From an uncultured Bacteroidales bacterium (GTDB lineage Bacteria > Bacteroidota > Bacteroidia > Bacteroidales > Bacteroidaceae): a stretch of DNA of 64,000 bases. Position 1 is the stretch's first letter, and every line of letters starts with the position of its first letter. The stretch is from the NCBI GenBank assembly GCA_902771725.1, contig CACXXT010000002.1:1-64000 (forward strand), read 5' to 3'. The position numbers and the translations under genes were made by a program. Of the stretch, positions 26,140 through 34,361 are shown in pieces. A model generated the notes under the pieces. The model had not been told where the DNA came from. It did no database searches and saw nothing but the letters and a program-made list of their open reading frames with translations.

Positions 26140-26203
26140 ATTTCATTTTCAACAACATGTATTTCATTATCAACAACATGTCTTTTCGTTTTAACCAACA
26201 TGT
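26140..26203 (-). repeat. Three tandem 21-22-bp repeats in the pectinase leader
   Basis: Copies at 26140-26160, 26161-26181 and 26182-26203. Each reads ACATGTTGTTGAAAATGAAA or close to it on the minus strand. They lie between the promoter box and the start codon, so they should be transcribed as part of the leader. Confidence 0.8.
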
Positions 26204-26205
26204 CG

Positions 26206-26213
26206 CAAAGATA
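26206..26213 (-). promoter_or_regulatory. Bacteroidota -7 box (TATCTTTG) for the pectinase gene
   Basis: TATCTTTG on the minus strand, 76 bp before the ATG at 26130, directly upstream of the three leader repeats. Confidence 0.6.
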
Positions 26214-26272
26214 CTAACTTTTTCTGGATTCCAACTCCATCCGAACGTTAAAAGTCTTAAAACCTCACCCTC

Positions 26273-26398
26273 CCACCGCATATTTCCCCCTTTCATCACC
26301 CTCCACCGCACATTTCCCCCTTTCCTCCCCCTCCACCACGCTGCATCCCCTCATCCACCACGCTGCATCCAGCCCTCCAGCACGCTGCATCCAAGAAC
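26273..26398. repeat. Two nested tandem arrays (30 bp x2, 22 bp x3)
   Basis: Two 30-bp units begin CCACCGCATATTTCCCCCTT (26273 and 26303). Three 22-bp units begin CCACCACGCTGCATCC (26333, 26355, 26377). All are strongly C-rich on the plus strand. No gene is seen here; this is part of the roughly 750-bp stretch without a convincing gene between the pectinase promoter and the IS remnant. Confidence 0.85.
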
Positions 26399-26414
26399 CT
26401 TGCACGAAGTGCGC

Positions 26415-26562
26415 ATTCATGTCTCGAATTCATGAAACAGATTCGTGTCTCGAATTCGTGTGAGAAAAACCATGACATCTTATCTTTTAACACGAATTCA
26501 AGACATAAATGAAACTCATGAATTCAAGACATAAATTGAACCCATGAATTTGAGACACGAAT
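26415..26562. repeat. Inverted array of five ~20-bp GAATTC-core motifs spaced by 26 bp
   Basis: Two copies (26415-26434, 26441-26460) read ATTCRTGTCTCGAATTCRTG. Three more (26491-26510, 26517-26536, 26543-26562) are in the opposite orientation, CAYGAATTYRAGACAYRAAT. Within each half the repeat starts are exactly 26 bp apart. A 30-bp loop separates the halves, so the whole forms a large imperfect palindrome. Confidence 0.85.
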
Positions 26563-26801
26563 CACAGCTCCCAATTCACCCGCGCTGTCTTCGCCTGAAA
26601 AGCACCCTCGGAGCTGGCACTTTGTGCCAGGGTCTTGGGCAGCACCAAGGCGGTGTTGTGAGTACGCTCAAAAGGCAGTTGGTCGGCAATCTCCACTCCG
26701 AACTGTACGTGGGCGCGGATGAAGTTCGCGAGAAGGGAAAAGGGTGAGGCGGAAAAATAGATACGGGGAGGGAAGGGCTCAAAGGGCTTCGTTGGATACA
26801 A
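26562..26801 (-). pseudogene. Possible C-terminal gene remnant
   Basis: A 79-residue frame whose last ~45 residues (VQFGVEIADQLPFERTHNTA and on to AKTARVNWEL) look like genuine protein. The beginning is proline-rich and unlikely, and no start or promoter is evident. It ends exactly where the inverted repeat array begins. It may be the tail of a gene lost by rearrangement near the IS remnant; the family is not recognised. Confidence 0.2.
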
Positions 26802-26876
26802 AATCCACAGATATGAGCCGCTGAGTAATAGCTGTTTTTGACTTTTTATTGGTATTTAATGAGTATTTTTGCAGTA

Positions 26877-27280
26877 CCTAAATTCCGCAGCACTTTAGTT
26901 TAACTATCTTTATAAGTTTCTGGGCAACAAAATATTGCCCATAATTTTGCCATGTCAGATTTTTCACTTACCTTAGTGCTGCAAATCAAGACAAGCAAAA
27001 ATCATCAATGACATGGCAAACGTACAACAAAAATCTGAGAAAATCACCGCTTTTGGAGGAATATTTCATGTGAGAGAACTTTTTTCCCGTTTTTTAGGTC
27101 CGGTTATCGACAAAGTACTGGGTCTTCGATGTACGTCATTCGGTTATCAGTACAGCGAAATTGTGGGGTCGTTGTCAAGCGTTTACTTCTGTGGTGGCGA
27201 CTGTGTGGAGGACGTGACGAGCCACCTGTTGCCCCATCTTTCGCTTCATCCCACTCTTCGTACATGCAGCTCTGACACTA
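26877..27280 (+). mobile_element. IS1380-type element, truncated left end (copy 1)
   Basis: The element begins with the terminal sequence CCTAAATTCCGCAGCACTTT and continues through the 5' part of the transposase gene to about 27280, where similarity to the family stops. About 295 bp (26877-27171) are nearly identical to copy 2 at 30231-30523. The rest of the transposase and the right end are missing. Both copies are in the same orientation and bracket the two glycosidase-like genes. Confidence 0.8.
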
Positions 27281-27333
27281 CTTTTATGCGTTTTTTCTGT
27301 GTTTCTACTTTCCGTCCACAAAAACCTGCTTAA
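27013..27333 (+). pseudogene. IS1380-family transposase, N-terminal fragment
   Basis: The frame encodes MANVQQKSEKITAFGGIFHV, then RELFSRFLGPVIDKVLGLRC and VYFCGGDCVEDVTSHLLPHL up to SLHPTLRTCSSDT. This is the usual N-terminus of Bacteroides-type IS1380 transposases, which are about 430 residues long. After roughly 89 residues the sequence changes to an unrelated tail (FMRFFCVSTFRPQKPA) that overlaps the 3' end of the GH99-like gene. The DDE catalytic residues are absent, so it cannot be active. Confidence 0.8.
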
Positions 27334-28615
27334 CTGCCTCCAGATAGCCATAACCGTTCACATTATCGGGCTGCAGATAGCTGGTTTCTGTCCATTCATT
27401 CCAGCTATTCACGGTGATGAGCGGAGCGCGGTCGGGATGTCGGTCGACGAAGTCGCGTGCCGCACGCAGGGCGTCGGCGAAGTTCGACGGGGTGTTGTCG
27501 CGCGTCACGGCACTTTCGCGGAAACGAGGGCTGTTGTCCCAGCCGATGGAGACGTGGACATAGTAGGGAATCGTGAACTCCCTGTCGATACGTTCCCACT
27601 CCTGTTGGACGTTCTGCATGATTTTCGTGTAATCTTCGTTGACGTTCGTGAAGTGGCAGAACTGGTAGTGCGTCGTGCTGGTAAAGCCTAGGTCGTTCAC
27701 GAAGTCGTTGCCAATCTTGTCCGACTTGTTGCTGTCTACGCCGCTATAATTCAGGTTGATGTTCCACATGGTGAATTGCAGGTCCAGTCCGGGAAAGCCG
27801 GCCTTTTTCACTTCGCGCTTGAACCAGGCGATGGCTTCCTTTGCCTCTTTAACCCCACCGAGGCCGTCGATGAAGTTCTTCAAGTCGTAAATCATGAACA
27901 CGGGCCTTCCGTCTATCTTGTAGTAGTTGGGTTGGGAAAAGAACAGTTCGATGTTACGTTGGCATATCCGCTCAAATTCTTGTCGGCTGATGGCACCTTT
28001 CCAGATGACGTTGTTCTCTGGCAGACGGCTGATGCGAGTGTCCCAGGCGTTGGTCACGTCGTGATTGGCCCACATCAGGTAGAACTGCATCTTGTCCCTG
28101 TTCGCTGCTTTCAGGAAGCCGTCGGTCAAGGTGGTTTCCATAAACGGACGGCCGTCGTACCAGTACCAGTCGAAGATGAAGACGTTTATCCCATGACGCG
28201 TAGCCTGCTCTATCTCCATTTCCATAACAGCAGGGTCGGCCTCATTGATGGGTCCCCAGAGGGGTTGCCTATTCCAGTAATGGCCAGGATTGCGTTGTTG
28301 CATAGTCAATACCGTCTCCCATTCTCCCATTCCCGAGGGCCAGAAAGGCCTCAGGCGAGGGTCGCCATAGGCGTAGGCCGGATAGAGGTAGGCAGCCACG
28401 TCGTACTTCTGCTTATGCTCTGTTTTAGCGACTGTCTTTTGCTTGTTCGCATCGGCGGCAGATGCCTGATTTACAGCCATCGGCGCCTGCGTTCCGGCAA
28501 TCAGCATCAAAGCGAGCACGGCAGCCCGCCCTTTACGCCTCAGGCATTTTAGTTGTTCCTTTCCATAGCTGGCATTCGCCCTGCCATGCAATTTATGCTC
28601 TATTAGATTTTTCAT
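27305..28615 (-). CDS. GH99-like (WbsX-type) glycosidase
   Basis: The 436-residue protein has a long polar N-region and a hydrophobic stretch (about 31-48) ending QASAAD, probably an export signal. Residues 70-430 match the GH99-like/WbsX domain: AAYLYPAYAYGDPRLRPFWP, FIFDWYWYDGRP, WANHD, FMIYDLKNF, and the C-terminal VNSWNEWTETSYLQPD. In GH99 such Glu-rich motifs form the active site of endo-alpha-mannosidases, but WbsX-like members also occur in polysaccharide loci, so specificity is open. It is flanked by a truncated IS whose breakpoint is about 25 bp from the stop, and followed upstream by another glycosidase-like gene on the same strand. Confidence 0.75.
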   Translation of the reverse strand: MKNLIEHKLHGRANASYGKEQLKCLRRKGRAAVLALMLIAGTQAPMAVNQASAADANKQKTVAKTEHKQKYDVAAYLYPAYAYGDPRLRPFWPSGMGEWETVLTMQQRNPGHYWNRQPLWGPINEADPAVMEMEIEQATRHGINVFIFDWYWYDGRPFMETTLTDGFLKAANRDKMQFYLMWANHDVTNAWDTRISRLPENNVIWKGAISRQEFERICQRNIELFFSQPNYYKIDGRPVFMIYDLKNFIDGLGGVKEAKEAIAWFKREVKKAGFPGLDLQFTMWNINLNYSGVDSNKSDKIGNDFVNDLGFTSTTHYQFCHFTNVNEDYTKIMQNVQQEWERIDREFTIPYYVHVSIGWDNSPRFRESAVTRDNTPSNFADALRAARDFVDRHPDRAPLITVNSWNEWTETSYLQPDNVNGYGYLEAVKQVFVDGK

Positions 28616-28726
28616 ATTCCTTTGACGTTATACCGTTTTTTTTTATTACGTAATTTTATTTTCAAACTTCCTCGTTCTATTCTATTTCTCGTAGCTTGAA
28701 AACGCGTGGGTAATCGACGTGTTTTT

Positions 28727-30220
28727 TCATTCTACAACCAGTATCAGTCCTGGTGCAGACTCATCGAACGGGTGCTTTGCCTGAGTGCCGATGCGCTCTA
28801 AGAGTGAGCCGGGAAGGGTGAGAGTGTTACCCTTCATCTCCACCTCAGATGTGATATCTACAGGTTTCTTTCCTATCAAGTCCTGTGCCCATATACGGAC
28901 ACTTGGGGGCAACGGCTTGTCGTAACATAACTTCAGGGAACGATAGAAACCAAAGATGCCTACGGGACCTTTGGCGTCGGTTATTTGAAGGGTGATATCA
29001 GCACGTGGTGTTGTCCATGTGTGCTCCTCCAATAACAGTCGTTCCACGGTGGCCACACAAACAGCTCCATTGGGGTATCGGGAAGCCAAGACGAATGGCG
29101 AAAGCCCCCCTTCCGTATGTACCTCAGGTAAGGGCATACATCGGCTGATGACGGCATGTGCCGACTCCCGTAACGTATCACCTGCATGATGATGAGGAAC
29201 CCATGTCTCTCGCTCGCCCAAACACCACTCATCCGTAAGTAGCTGCTCAGAGAACTGTGCATCATCATTGACTGCAAAAGGCGCGGCCAGCCGATGCCAC
29301 TTCAAAGCACGGTTCACTTCATCGAGTCGAGCCTTTAGATTACGACCGGCCTTTGGGAATACATGGTCGGAGAGTCCGTTGGGCAAAGGTTTGTTAATGG
29401 GGTGGCGCATCACGCCAATAACGCATCCCAACCCGACAGCTATCAGCGGTTCGTCCTCACAATTGATGAGTCCTAGGTTACCCGGTTGGGTCTTGTATTT
29501 CAGCAGACGTGCCACACGTTGGAGGGTAACGGGTACAGCGGTTACAACCTCTACATCGTATGTGCGGAATATATCGCTCTTCTCAATTATGGGGTAGTTG
29601 TAGGCGTGCTCAATCGGCATCCCAGGGGCGTACTTCCGTCCTAACTGTGTCAATTGCTCGCGCCACACTTGGTTCCTCTCCTGACGACCATAATCCACCT
29701 TCCAATAAGCCATACCGGCCTTGTGGTTCTCTTTCAGACGCGTTGTCCAATAAGCTTCAGGATTTGAGGCATCGGATGCGGCACTTGCCTCCTGCGCACA
29801 GAGCCATCCTCCAAGACCCTTCCAGCCAGATCGCTTTGTCATCTGTACAAGTTTCTTCAGGCTGCCCTTGCAACTGGGGAAGCGTTCAGTGTCCAACCTT
29901 GCTTCGCCCATATATTCAGCACGATGTTCATTGACGGGAATGTCCCATGAGTCGTCCATCAGAAAGATAAGATCCTCGCGGAAGTCAGGGAAAAAGCGTG
30001 TCCAGCCCTCCAACTCCCCGTCGCCGAACATATATTGTTCCGTCATTACACGAGCGGTAGCAGATCCGTCATAACTCACTACATATCCCTGGATGTTCCA
30101 GGTGGAGAAATAGTCGGGGACAGCAGAGGGTTTGCTGGGCACCAGCGATTTGTGTGTCTGCGCCATGACACAGCCATTTAATGCAAGTGTTACGATGAAC
30201 AGATATATTGTTTTTCTCAT
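28727..30220 (-). CDS. Secreted TIM-barrel glycosidase, GH-D-like
   Basis: The 497-residue protein starts MRKTIYLFIVTLALNGCVMA (ATG 30220-30218). The signal ends near CVMAQ and could be a lipoprotein signal (LNGC). It has a TIM-barrel feel: LIFLMDDSWDIP, RSGWKGLGGWLCAQEA, and AGMAYWKVDYGRQ. The KVDYG motif resembles the nucleophile strand of clan GH-D (GH27/GH36) alpha-glycosidases. The C-terminal 120 residues look like a beta domain. A longer start at 30247 is rejected because it is encoded by the IS remnant, whose terminal repeat begins 10 bp upstream of the ATG. The family is not firmly identified. Confidence 0.65.
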   Translation of the reverse strand: MRKTIYLFIVTLALNGCVMAQTHKSLVPSKPSAVPDYFSTWNIQGYVVSYDGSATARVMTEQYMFGDGELEGWTRFFPDFREDLIFLMDDSWDIPVNEHRAEYMGEARLDTERFPSCKGSLKKLVQMTKRSGWKGLGGWLCAQEASAASDASNPEAYWTTRLKENHKAGMAYWKVDYGRQERNQVWREQLTQLGRKYAPGMPIEHAYNYPIIEKSDIFRTYDVEVVTAVPVTLQRVARLLKYKTQPGNLGLINCEDEPLIAVGLGCVIGVMRHPINKPLPNGLSDHVFPKAGRNLKARLDEVNRALKWHRLAAPFAVNDDAQFSEQLLTDEWCLGERETWVPHHHAGDTLRESAHAVISRCMPLPEVHTEGGLSPFVLASRYPNGAVCVATVERLLLEEHTWTTPRADITLQITDAKGPVGIFGFYRSLKLCYDKPLPPSVRIWAQDLIGKKPVDITSEVEMKGNTLTLPGSLLERIGTQAKHPFDESAPGLILVVE

Positions 30221-30230
30221 TTTAATAGAC

Positions 30231-30523
30231 CCTAAATTCCGCAGCACTTTAGTTTAACTATCTTTATAAGTTTCTGGGCAACAAAATATTGCCCATAATT
30301 TTGCCATGTCAGACTTTTCACTTACCTTAGTGCTGCATTTCAAGACAAGCAAAATCATCAATGACATGGCAAAGGTACAAATAAAATCTGAGAAAATCAC
30401 TCCTTTTGGAGGAATATTTCATGTGAGAGAACTTTTTTCCCGTTTTTAGGTCCGGTTATCGACAAAGTACTGGGTCTTCGATGTACGTCATTCGGTTATC
30501 AGTACAGCGAAATTGTGGGGTCG
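30231..30523 (+). mobile_element. IS1380-type element, truncated left end (copy 2)
   Basis: This copy starts with the same terminal sequence (CCTAAATTCCGCAGCACTTT) and ends at GGGGTCG, within the transposase coding region. It differs from copy 1 at a few positions. One of these is a missing T in the run at about 30443 (5 T versus 6), which shifts the transposase frame after ELFSRF. It lies 10 bp upstream of the GH-D-like gene's start and may have replaced that gene's original promoter. Confidence 0.8.
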
Positions 30524-30550
30524 CAATAGCCATGAACTTTTCACTATAGC

Positions 30551-30596
30551 AACACCAGCGAGACAAACAATTTGTATTGCTTATCTCGCTGGTGTT
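30551..30596. terminator. Strong hairpin between IS copy 2 and the DUF2795 gene
   Basis: A perfect 13-bp stem, AACACCAGCGAGA with TCTCGCTGGTGTT, and a 20-nt loop. It lies 27 bp after the DUF2795 stop and probably ends that transcript. T-rich tails are weak on both sides. Confidence 0.6.
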
Positions 30597-30622
30597 TGAT
30601 AATTTAGGCTTAAAGGAACCTA

Positions 30623-30844
30623 TCAATACTCGTCTTCGTTGAAGAGGAAGTCTTCCTTGGTCGGATAGTCGGGCCATACATCTTCGATATTCTCATAGAT
30701 GTCACCTTCATCTTCGATTTCCTGCAGATTCTCGATCACTTCGAGAGGTGCACCGCTGCGGACGGCATAGTCGATGAGTTCCTCCTTGGTTGCGGGCCAG
30801 GGAGCGTCTTCGAGTTTAGATGCAAGTTCAAGTGTCCAGTACAT
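30623..30844 (-). CDS. DUF2795-family small acidic protein
   Basis: The 73-residue protein (MYWTLELASKLEDAPWPATK then EELIDYAVRSGAPLEVIENL) matches the short DUF2795 family widely conserved in Bacteroidota, in which the TKEELIDYAxRxGAPxxVIENL core is diagnostic. The C-terminus is very acidic (EDEGDIYENIEDVWPDYPTK). Function is unknown; there is no signal or membrane segment. It lies between a hairpin and a block of GTTTAGAGTTTA-type repeats. Confidence 0.85.
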   Translation of the reverse strand: MYWTLELASKLEDAPWPATKEELIDYAVRSGAPLEVIENLQEIEDEGDIYENIEDVWPDYPTKEDFLFNEDEY

Positions 30845-30849
30845 ATGGG

Positions 30850-30908
30850 GTTTAGAGTTTAAAGTTTAGAGTTCAATGTTTAGAGTTTAGAGTAGTTATG
30901 GAGTTTAG
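30850..30908. repeat. Degenerate GTTTAGAGTTTA array
   Basis: Five or six loosely repeated copies of TTTAGAGTTTA/AAGTTTAGAG lie between the DUF2795 gene and the adenosyltransferase gene. Related runs occur at 10229-10264, 16925-16957 and 44742-44771, always between genes. Confidence 0.6.
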
Positions 30909-30992
30909 AGTTGCTATCTTAGAGGGGCTTTGCCATTAAAGGTTTAATGCCCCTGCGCAAAATCGGGCGCGAAGATACGTATAATTTACGAA

Positions 30993-31571
30993 TTACACTT
31001 TCGTTTCGGACTTTTTTTCGCTTTTATGCCAGAAATTTTCTTCTTTTCCGGCTTTTAGGTTGATTTTCTTAGCCAGTGCAAAGAGATAATCGCTCAGGCG
31101 GTTGACATAAGCGAGCAGTAGCGGGTTTACTTCGGCCTCAGCTGCAAGGGCATGAATACGACGCTCGGCACGGCGGCAAACAGTGCGGCAGACGTGTGCC
31201 ACGGCAGCACCGCGCGTACCGCCAGGGAGGATGAATCCCCTCCAGCCGGGCTGGCCTTCCTCGGCAGCATCGATAGCAGCCTCCATCCAGCGGACGTCAT
31301 CCTCGGTGACGCCAGACCGGCGGGCCTTCAGGTCCTCGTCGGCCGTGGCCAGCTCGGAGCAGATGACAAAAAGCTGGTTCTGAACGGCAAGCAGGACGTC
31401 GCGGTCGGAGGCGTCGTCCAGATAAGTCAGCAGGAGACCGAGCTGAGAATTGAGTTCGTCCACGGTGCCATAGGCTTCGAGACGCAGATGCGTTTTCGGG
31501 ACTCGCTGACCACCCACCAGGCTGGTCATGCCGCTGTCACCCGTGCGGGTGTAAAGATGACTTTTCTTCAT
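30993..31571 (-). CDS. Cob(I)alamin adenosyltransferase, PduO type
   Basis: A 192-residue cytoplasmic enzyme that transfers adenosyl from ATP to cob(I)alamin. Family markers are YTRTGDSGMTSLVGGQRVPK (ATP loop, about 7-26), YGTVDELNSQLG, FILPGGT, CRTVCRRAERR and YVNRLSDYLFALAK. The lysine-rich tail is a normal PduO ending. It is divergently placed to porP, with back-to-back TATCTTTG promoter boxes at 31617 and 31699. There are no cobalamin-dependent partner genes in the window. Confidence 0.93.
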   Translation of the reverse strand: MKKSHLYTRTGDSGMTSLVGGQRVPKTHLRLEAYGTVDELNSQLGLLLTYLDDASDRDVLLAVQNQLFVICSELATADEDLKARRSGVTEDDVRWMEAAIDAAEEGQPGWRGFILPGGTRGAAVAHVCRTVCRRAERRIHALAAEAEVNPLLLAYVNRLSDYLFALAKKINLKAGKEENFWHKSEKKSETKV

Positions 31572-31616
31572 TCCCTATATAATATAATTAAGGTGTACTT
31601 CGTTTGTTTTGGGGGG

Positions 31617-31624
31617 CAAAGATA
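31617..31624 (-). promoter_or_regulatory. Bacteroidota -7 box (TATCTTTG) for the adenosyltransferase gene
   Basis: TATCTTTG on the minus strand, 45 bp before ATG 31571. Confidence 0.6.
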
Positions 31625-31698
31625 GATAAAATCCATTTGTTTTCGCTAAAAAAACACACTTTTCTCCTTTTCTCTTTTATCTTTTGTCCAAAATTCCC

Positions 31699-31706
31699 TA
31701 TCTTTG
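31699..31706 (+). promoter_or_regulatory. Bacteroidota -7 box (TATCTTTG) for the T9SS locus
   Basis: TATCTTTG on the plus strand, 30 bp before the porP GTG at 31736. It probably drives porP and perhaps the whole por operon, and shows that longer porP starts are not used. Confidence 0.65.
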
Positions 31707-31735
31707 CGGCTGAATTCAAGGGTAAATACCATCTC

Positions 31736-32683
31736 GTGAGACATCTGAGACCCCTTTTTGTGCTGATCGCGTGTCTGTGCCTGCGACTTTCGTCCTGGGC
31801 ACAATACGATCCGGCGTTCAATCATTATTGGACGTTGCAGACGTTCTACAACCCTGCAGCATCGGGCCTGGACGGGCAACTGAACGTTCAGGGAGCCTAC
31901 TCGATGCAGATGCTGGGCTACACCCACGCCCCGAAGACGATGATCCTGACGGCAGACATTCCGCTCTGGATGATCAGCCCCGCTCACTCTGCAGGCGCCG
32001 GATTCTTGAACGATGAAATCGGTCTGTTCTCCCACAAGAAGTTCTATATCCAGTACGCCTTCCACCAGAAGATGTGGGGCGGCCGGCTGAGTATCGGTGC
32101 CCGTGCAGCGATGCTGGCCGAAGGATTCGACGGCTCCGGGCTGGACCTGAACGACACTGGCGACAACGCCTTCCCTACGTCGGACGTCAACGGCACCTCT
32201 TTCGGCCTCGACGGAGGCTTGCGCTTCGACGCAAAGAAGTGGTACGCGGGGTTCTCGATTCTCCACTCGCTGTCACCCATTGTGACCCTCGGAGACACGA
32301 AAGCGAACGAATATGAGGTGCCTGCCACATTTTATTTGACTGGCGGATACAATATTAGTCTGAAAAATCCGTTATTAAAAGTGCAGACCTCTGCCATCGT
32401 GCGCTCGGACCTGAAGACCTGGCGAGGCGACGTGACAGCACGATTGGTCTATGACGGCCCCAGAGGAAAGATGTATGCAGGCGTGGGCTACAGTCCCACA
32501 ATCTCAACATCCATCTTCATCGGAGGCACATTCCATGGCATCCAGCTGGGATACTGCTACGAGATCTACACCGGCGGAATCGGAGCCCTGCAGGGTACTC
32601 ACGAAATCAGCCTGGGATACATCACCGACCTGGATCTCTTCAAGAAGGGGCGCAACCGCCACCAGAGTGTCAGGCTCCTGTAA
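31736..32683 (+). CDS. porP: Type IX secretion membrane protein PorP/SprF family
   Basis: The start is GTG at 31736, chosen because the promoter box lies at 31699-31706 and because the signal peptide MRHLRPLFVLIACLCLRLSSWA begins there. The mature 290-odd residues open YDPAFNHYWTLQTFYNPAAS, the PorP/SprF signature, and continue as an outer-membrane beta-barrel with alternating aromatic strands (KKFYIQYAFHQKMWGGRLSIG, MYAGVGYSPTISTSIFIGG). PorP-type proteins connect T9SS cargo or the PorKN ring to the outer membrane. It is first in the order porP-K-L-M-N, the same as in Porphyromonas. Confidence 0.9.
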   Translation: MRHLRPLFVLIACLCLRLSSWAQYDPAFNHYWTLQTFYNPAASGLDGQLNVQGAYSMQMLGYTHAPKTMILTADIPLWMISPAHSAGAGFLNDEIGLFSHKKFYIQYAFHQKMWGGRLSIGARAAMLAEGFDGSGLDLNDTGDNAFPTSDVNGTSFGLDGGLRFDAKKWYAGFSILHSLSPIVTLGDTKANEYEVPATFYLTGGYNISLKNPLLKVQTSAIVRSDLKTWRGDVTARLVYDGPRGKMYAGVGYSPTISTSIFIGGTFHGIQLGYCYEIYTGGIGALQGTHEISLGYITDLDLFKKGRNRHQSVRLL

Positions 32684-32751
32684 ATTTGACATTTGAAATT
32701 TGGCATAATTGACTCGAAATAAAAGATTTGAAATTTGACATTAGCAAAGAT

Positions 32752-34248
32752 ATGAATCATTCTAAGGTTATAATTGGTGCGCTCAGCGCAGTGCTCAGCG
32801 CCGTACTACTCACCGCCTGCGCCGGCGCCAAGTCCAACGCTATGGCCACGGGCGGCGAAGTGACAGGCGTGCGAGGTACCGCCCTAGGCGAGTCTACGCC
32901 TTTCGGTATGGTGGCCGTGCAGAAAGGCTCACTACGTATTGGTCTGGAAGAGAACGACACGCTCTGGGGTGCCGGCTTCCCCTCGCGCGAAATCAGTGTA
33001 GACGGTTTCTGGATGGACCAGACGGAAGTCTCCAACGCCAAGTACAGGCAGTTTGTCATGTGGGTGCGCGACAGCATCATCCGCGAACGCCTGGCCGACC
33101 CGGCCTTCGGCGGCGACGAGACCTACAAGATCGAGGAGGACAAGGAGGGCAACCCCATCACTCCGCGACTGGACTGGAGCAAGGCTATTCCCTGGCGCAA
33201 AGCCAACGAGGACGAGCAGCGCGCCATAGAGAGCGTGTACGTCACTCATCCCATCGATGGCACCAAGATGCTGGACGCCAGCCAGATGAACTACCGCTAT
33301 GAAGTCTATGACTACGCAGCAGCAGCCCTGCGCCGCAATCGTATCCGCAATGTCACCGATGACAAGGAGAAGGGTATCGGTGTGTCCTCACTGGAGCTGC
33401 GCGACCTGAACACTGACCACGAGGCTTCCGAGGCCGAGGTGATGATCTCGAAGGACACAGCCTATATCGACGACGAGGGCAAGATTGTCCGCCAGACCAT
33501 CACCCGCCCGTTGTCAGGTCCCTGGGACTTCCTGAACACCTACATCGTGAATATTTACCCCGACACGACGTGCTGGGTCAACGATTTCCAGAACGCGGAG
33601 AACGAGCGCTACCTGCGCCTGTACTTCTCCAATCCGGTCTACGATGACTACCCCGTAGTGGGCATCTCCTGGGAACAGGCTACGGCTTTCTGCCGCTGGC
33701 GCACGGAATTCCTGGCCCGTGGACTGGGACAGAATGTGGCAGATATCCAGCCCTACCGCCTCCCGACGGAAATCGAATGGGAGTACGCCGCCCGCGGCAA
33801 GGAGGGGAACCCCTTCCCCTGGGAGTCCAAGGAAGTGAAGAGCGACAATGGATGTTTCTACGCCAACTTCAAGCCCGACCGTGGCAACTATACGCAGGAC
33901 GGCTCGCTCATCACCTCCAAGTGTGGCATCTTCTCGGCCAACTCCAACGGCTTATATGACATGGCAGGCAACGTGGCAGAGTGGACCAGCACCGTCTACA
34001 CAGAGGCCGGCGTGCAGGCCATGAGCGACATGAATCCGGAGCTACGATACAACGCAGCCAAGGAAGACCCCTACCGCCTGAAGAAGAAGAGCGTGCGCGG
34101 AGGCTCGTGGAAAGATCCCGAGAGCATGATCCGCTCCGCCTGGCGCTCCTACGAATATCAGAACCAGCCCCGTTCATACATCGGATTCCGCTGCGTACGC
34201 TCCATGGTTCGCGATGCCAGCGGCATAAAGAACAAAGGGAAGAAATAA
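32752..34248 (+). CDS. porK: Type IX secretion lipoprotein PorK/GldK
   Basis: The 498-residue protein starts MNHSKVIIGALSAVLSAVLL with lipobox LTAC (Cys about 22). Residues 55-490 form an FGE-sulfatase (formylglycine-enzyme-like) domain: DGFWMDQTEVSNAKYRQFVM, VVGISWEQATAFCRWRTEFL, PYRLPTEIEWEYAARG, GLYDMAGNVAEWTS, SVRGGSWKDP and SYIGFRCVR. PorK binds PorN to make the periplasmic ring under the outer membrane. It follows porP after 68 bp of AT-rich repeats and precedes porL by 113 bp. Confidence 0.95.
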   Translation: MNHSKVIIGALSAVLSAVLLTACAGAKSNAMATGGEVTGVRGTALGESTPFGMVAVQKGSLRIGLEENDTLWGAGFPSREISVDGFWMDQTEVSNAKYRQFVMWVRDSIIRERLADPAFGGDETYKIEEDKEGNPITPRLDWSKAIPWRKANEDEQRAIESVYVTHPIDGTKMLDASQMNYRYEVYDYAAAALRRNRIRNVTDDKEKGIGVSSLELRDLNTDHEASEAEVMISKDTAYIDDEGKIVRQTITRPLSGPWDFLNTYIVNIYPDTTCWVNDFQNAENERYLRLYFSNPVYDDYPVVGISWEQATAFCRWRTEFLARGLGQNVADIQPYRLPTEIEWEYAARGKEGNPFPWESKEVKSDNGCFYANFKPDRGNYTQDGSLITSKCGIFSANSNGLYDMAGNVAEWTSTVYTEAGVQAMSDMNPELRYNAAKEDPYRLKKKSVRGGSWKDPESMIRSAWRSYEYQNQPRSYIGFRCVRSMVRDASGIKNKGKK

Positions 34249-34361
34249 CGCAATTGAAAGATGTAAAGAATGAAGGATTTAAGGACTACGTGTACTGCAT
34301 AATGCCAATCCACCAATCCTCGATCCATAAATAGATAATCATTAAATCCTAAAATCAGAAG

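Noticed and set aside
24073..26217. Long plus-strand frame (714 codons) opposite the pectinase gene, and similar long antisense frames elsewhere (for example 59985-61967 and 14030-15808)
   Set aside because: They mirror strongly GC-biased third positions of real genes, have no recognisable motifs and often no promoter; their translations are rich in His/Gln/Val/Leu in the usual shadow pattern.
26864..26871. TATTTTTG promoter box upstream of IS copy 1
   Set aside because: It lies outside the IS and no intact plus-strand gene follows; it may be a leftover of a lost gene.
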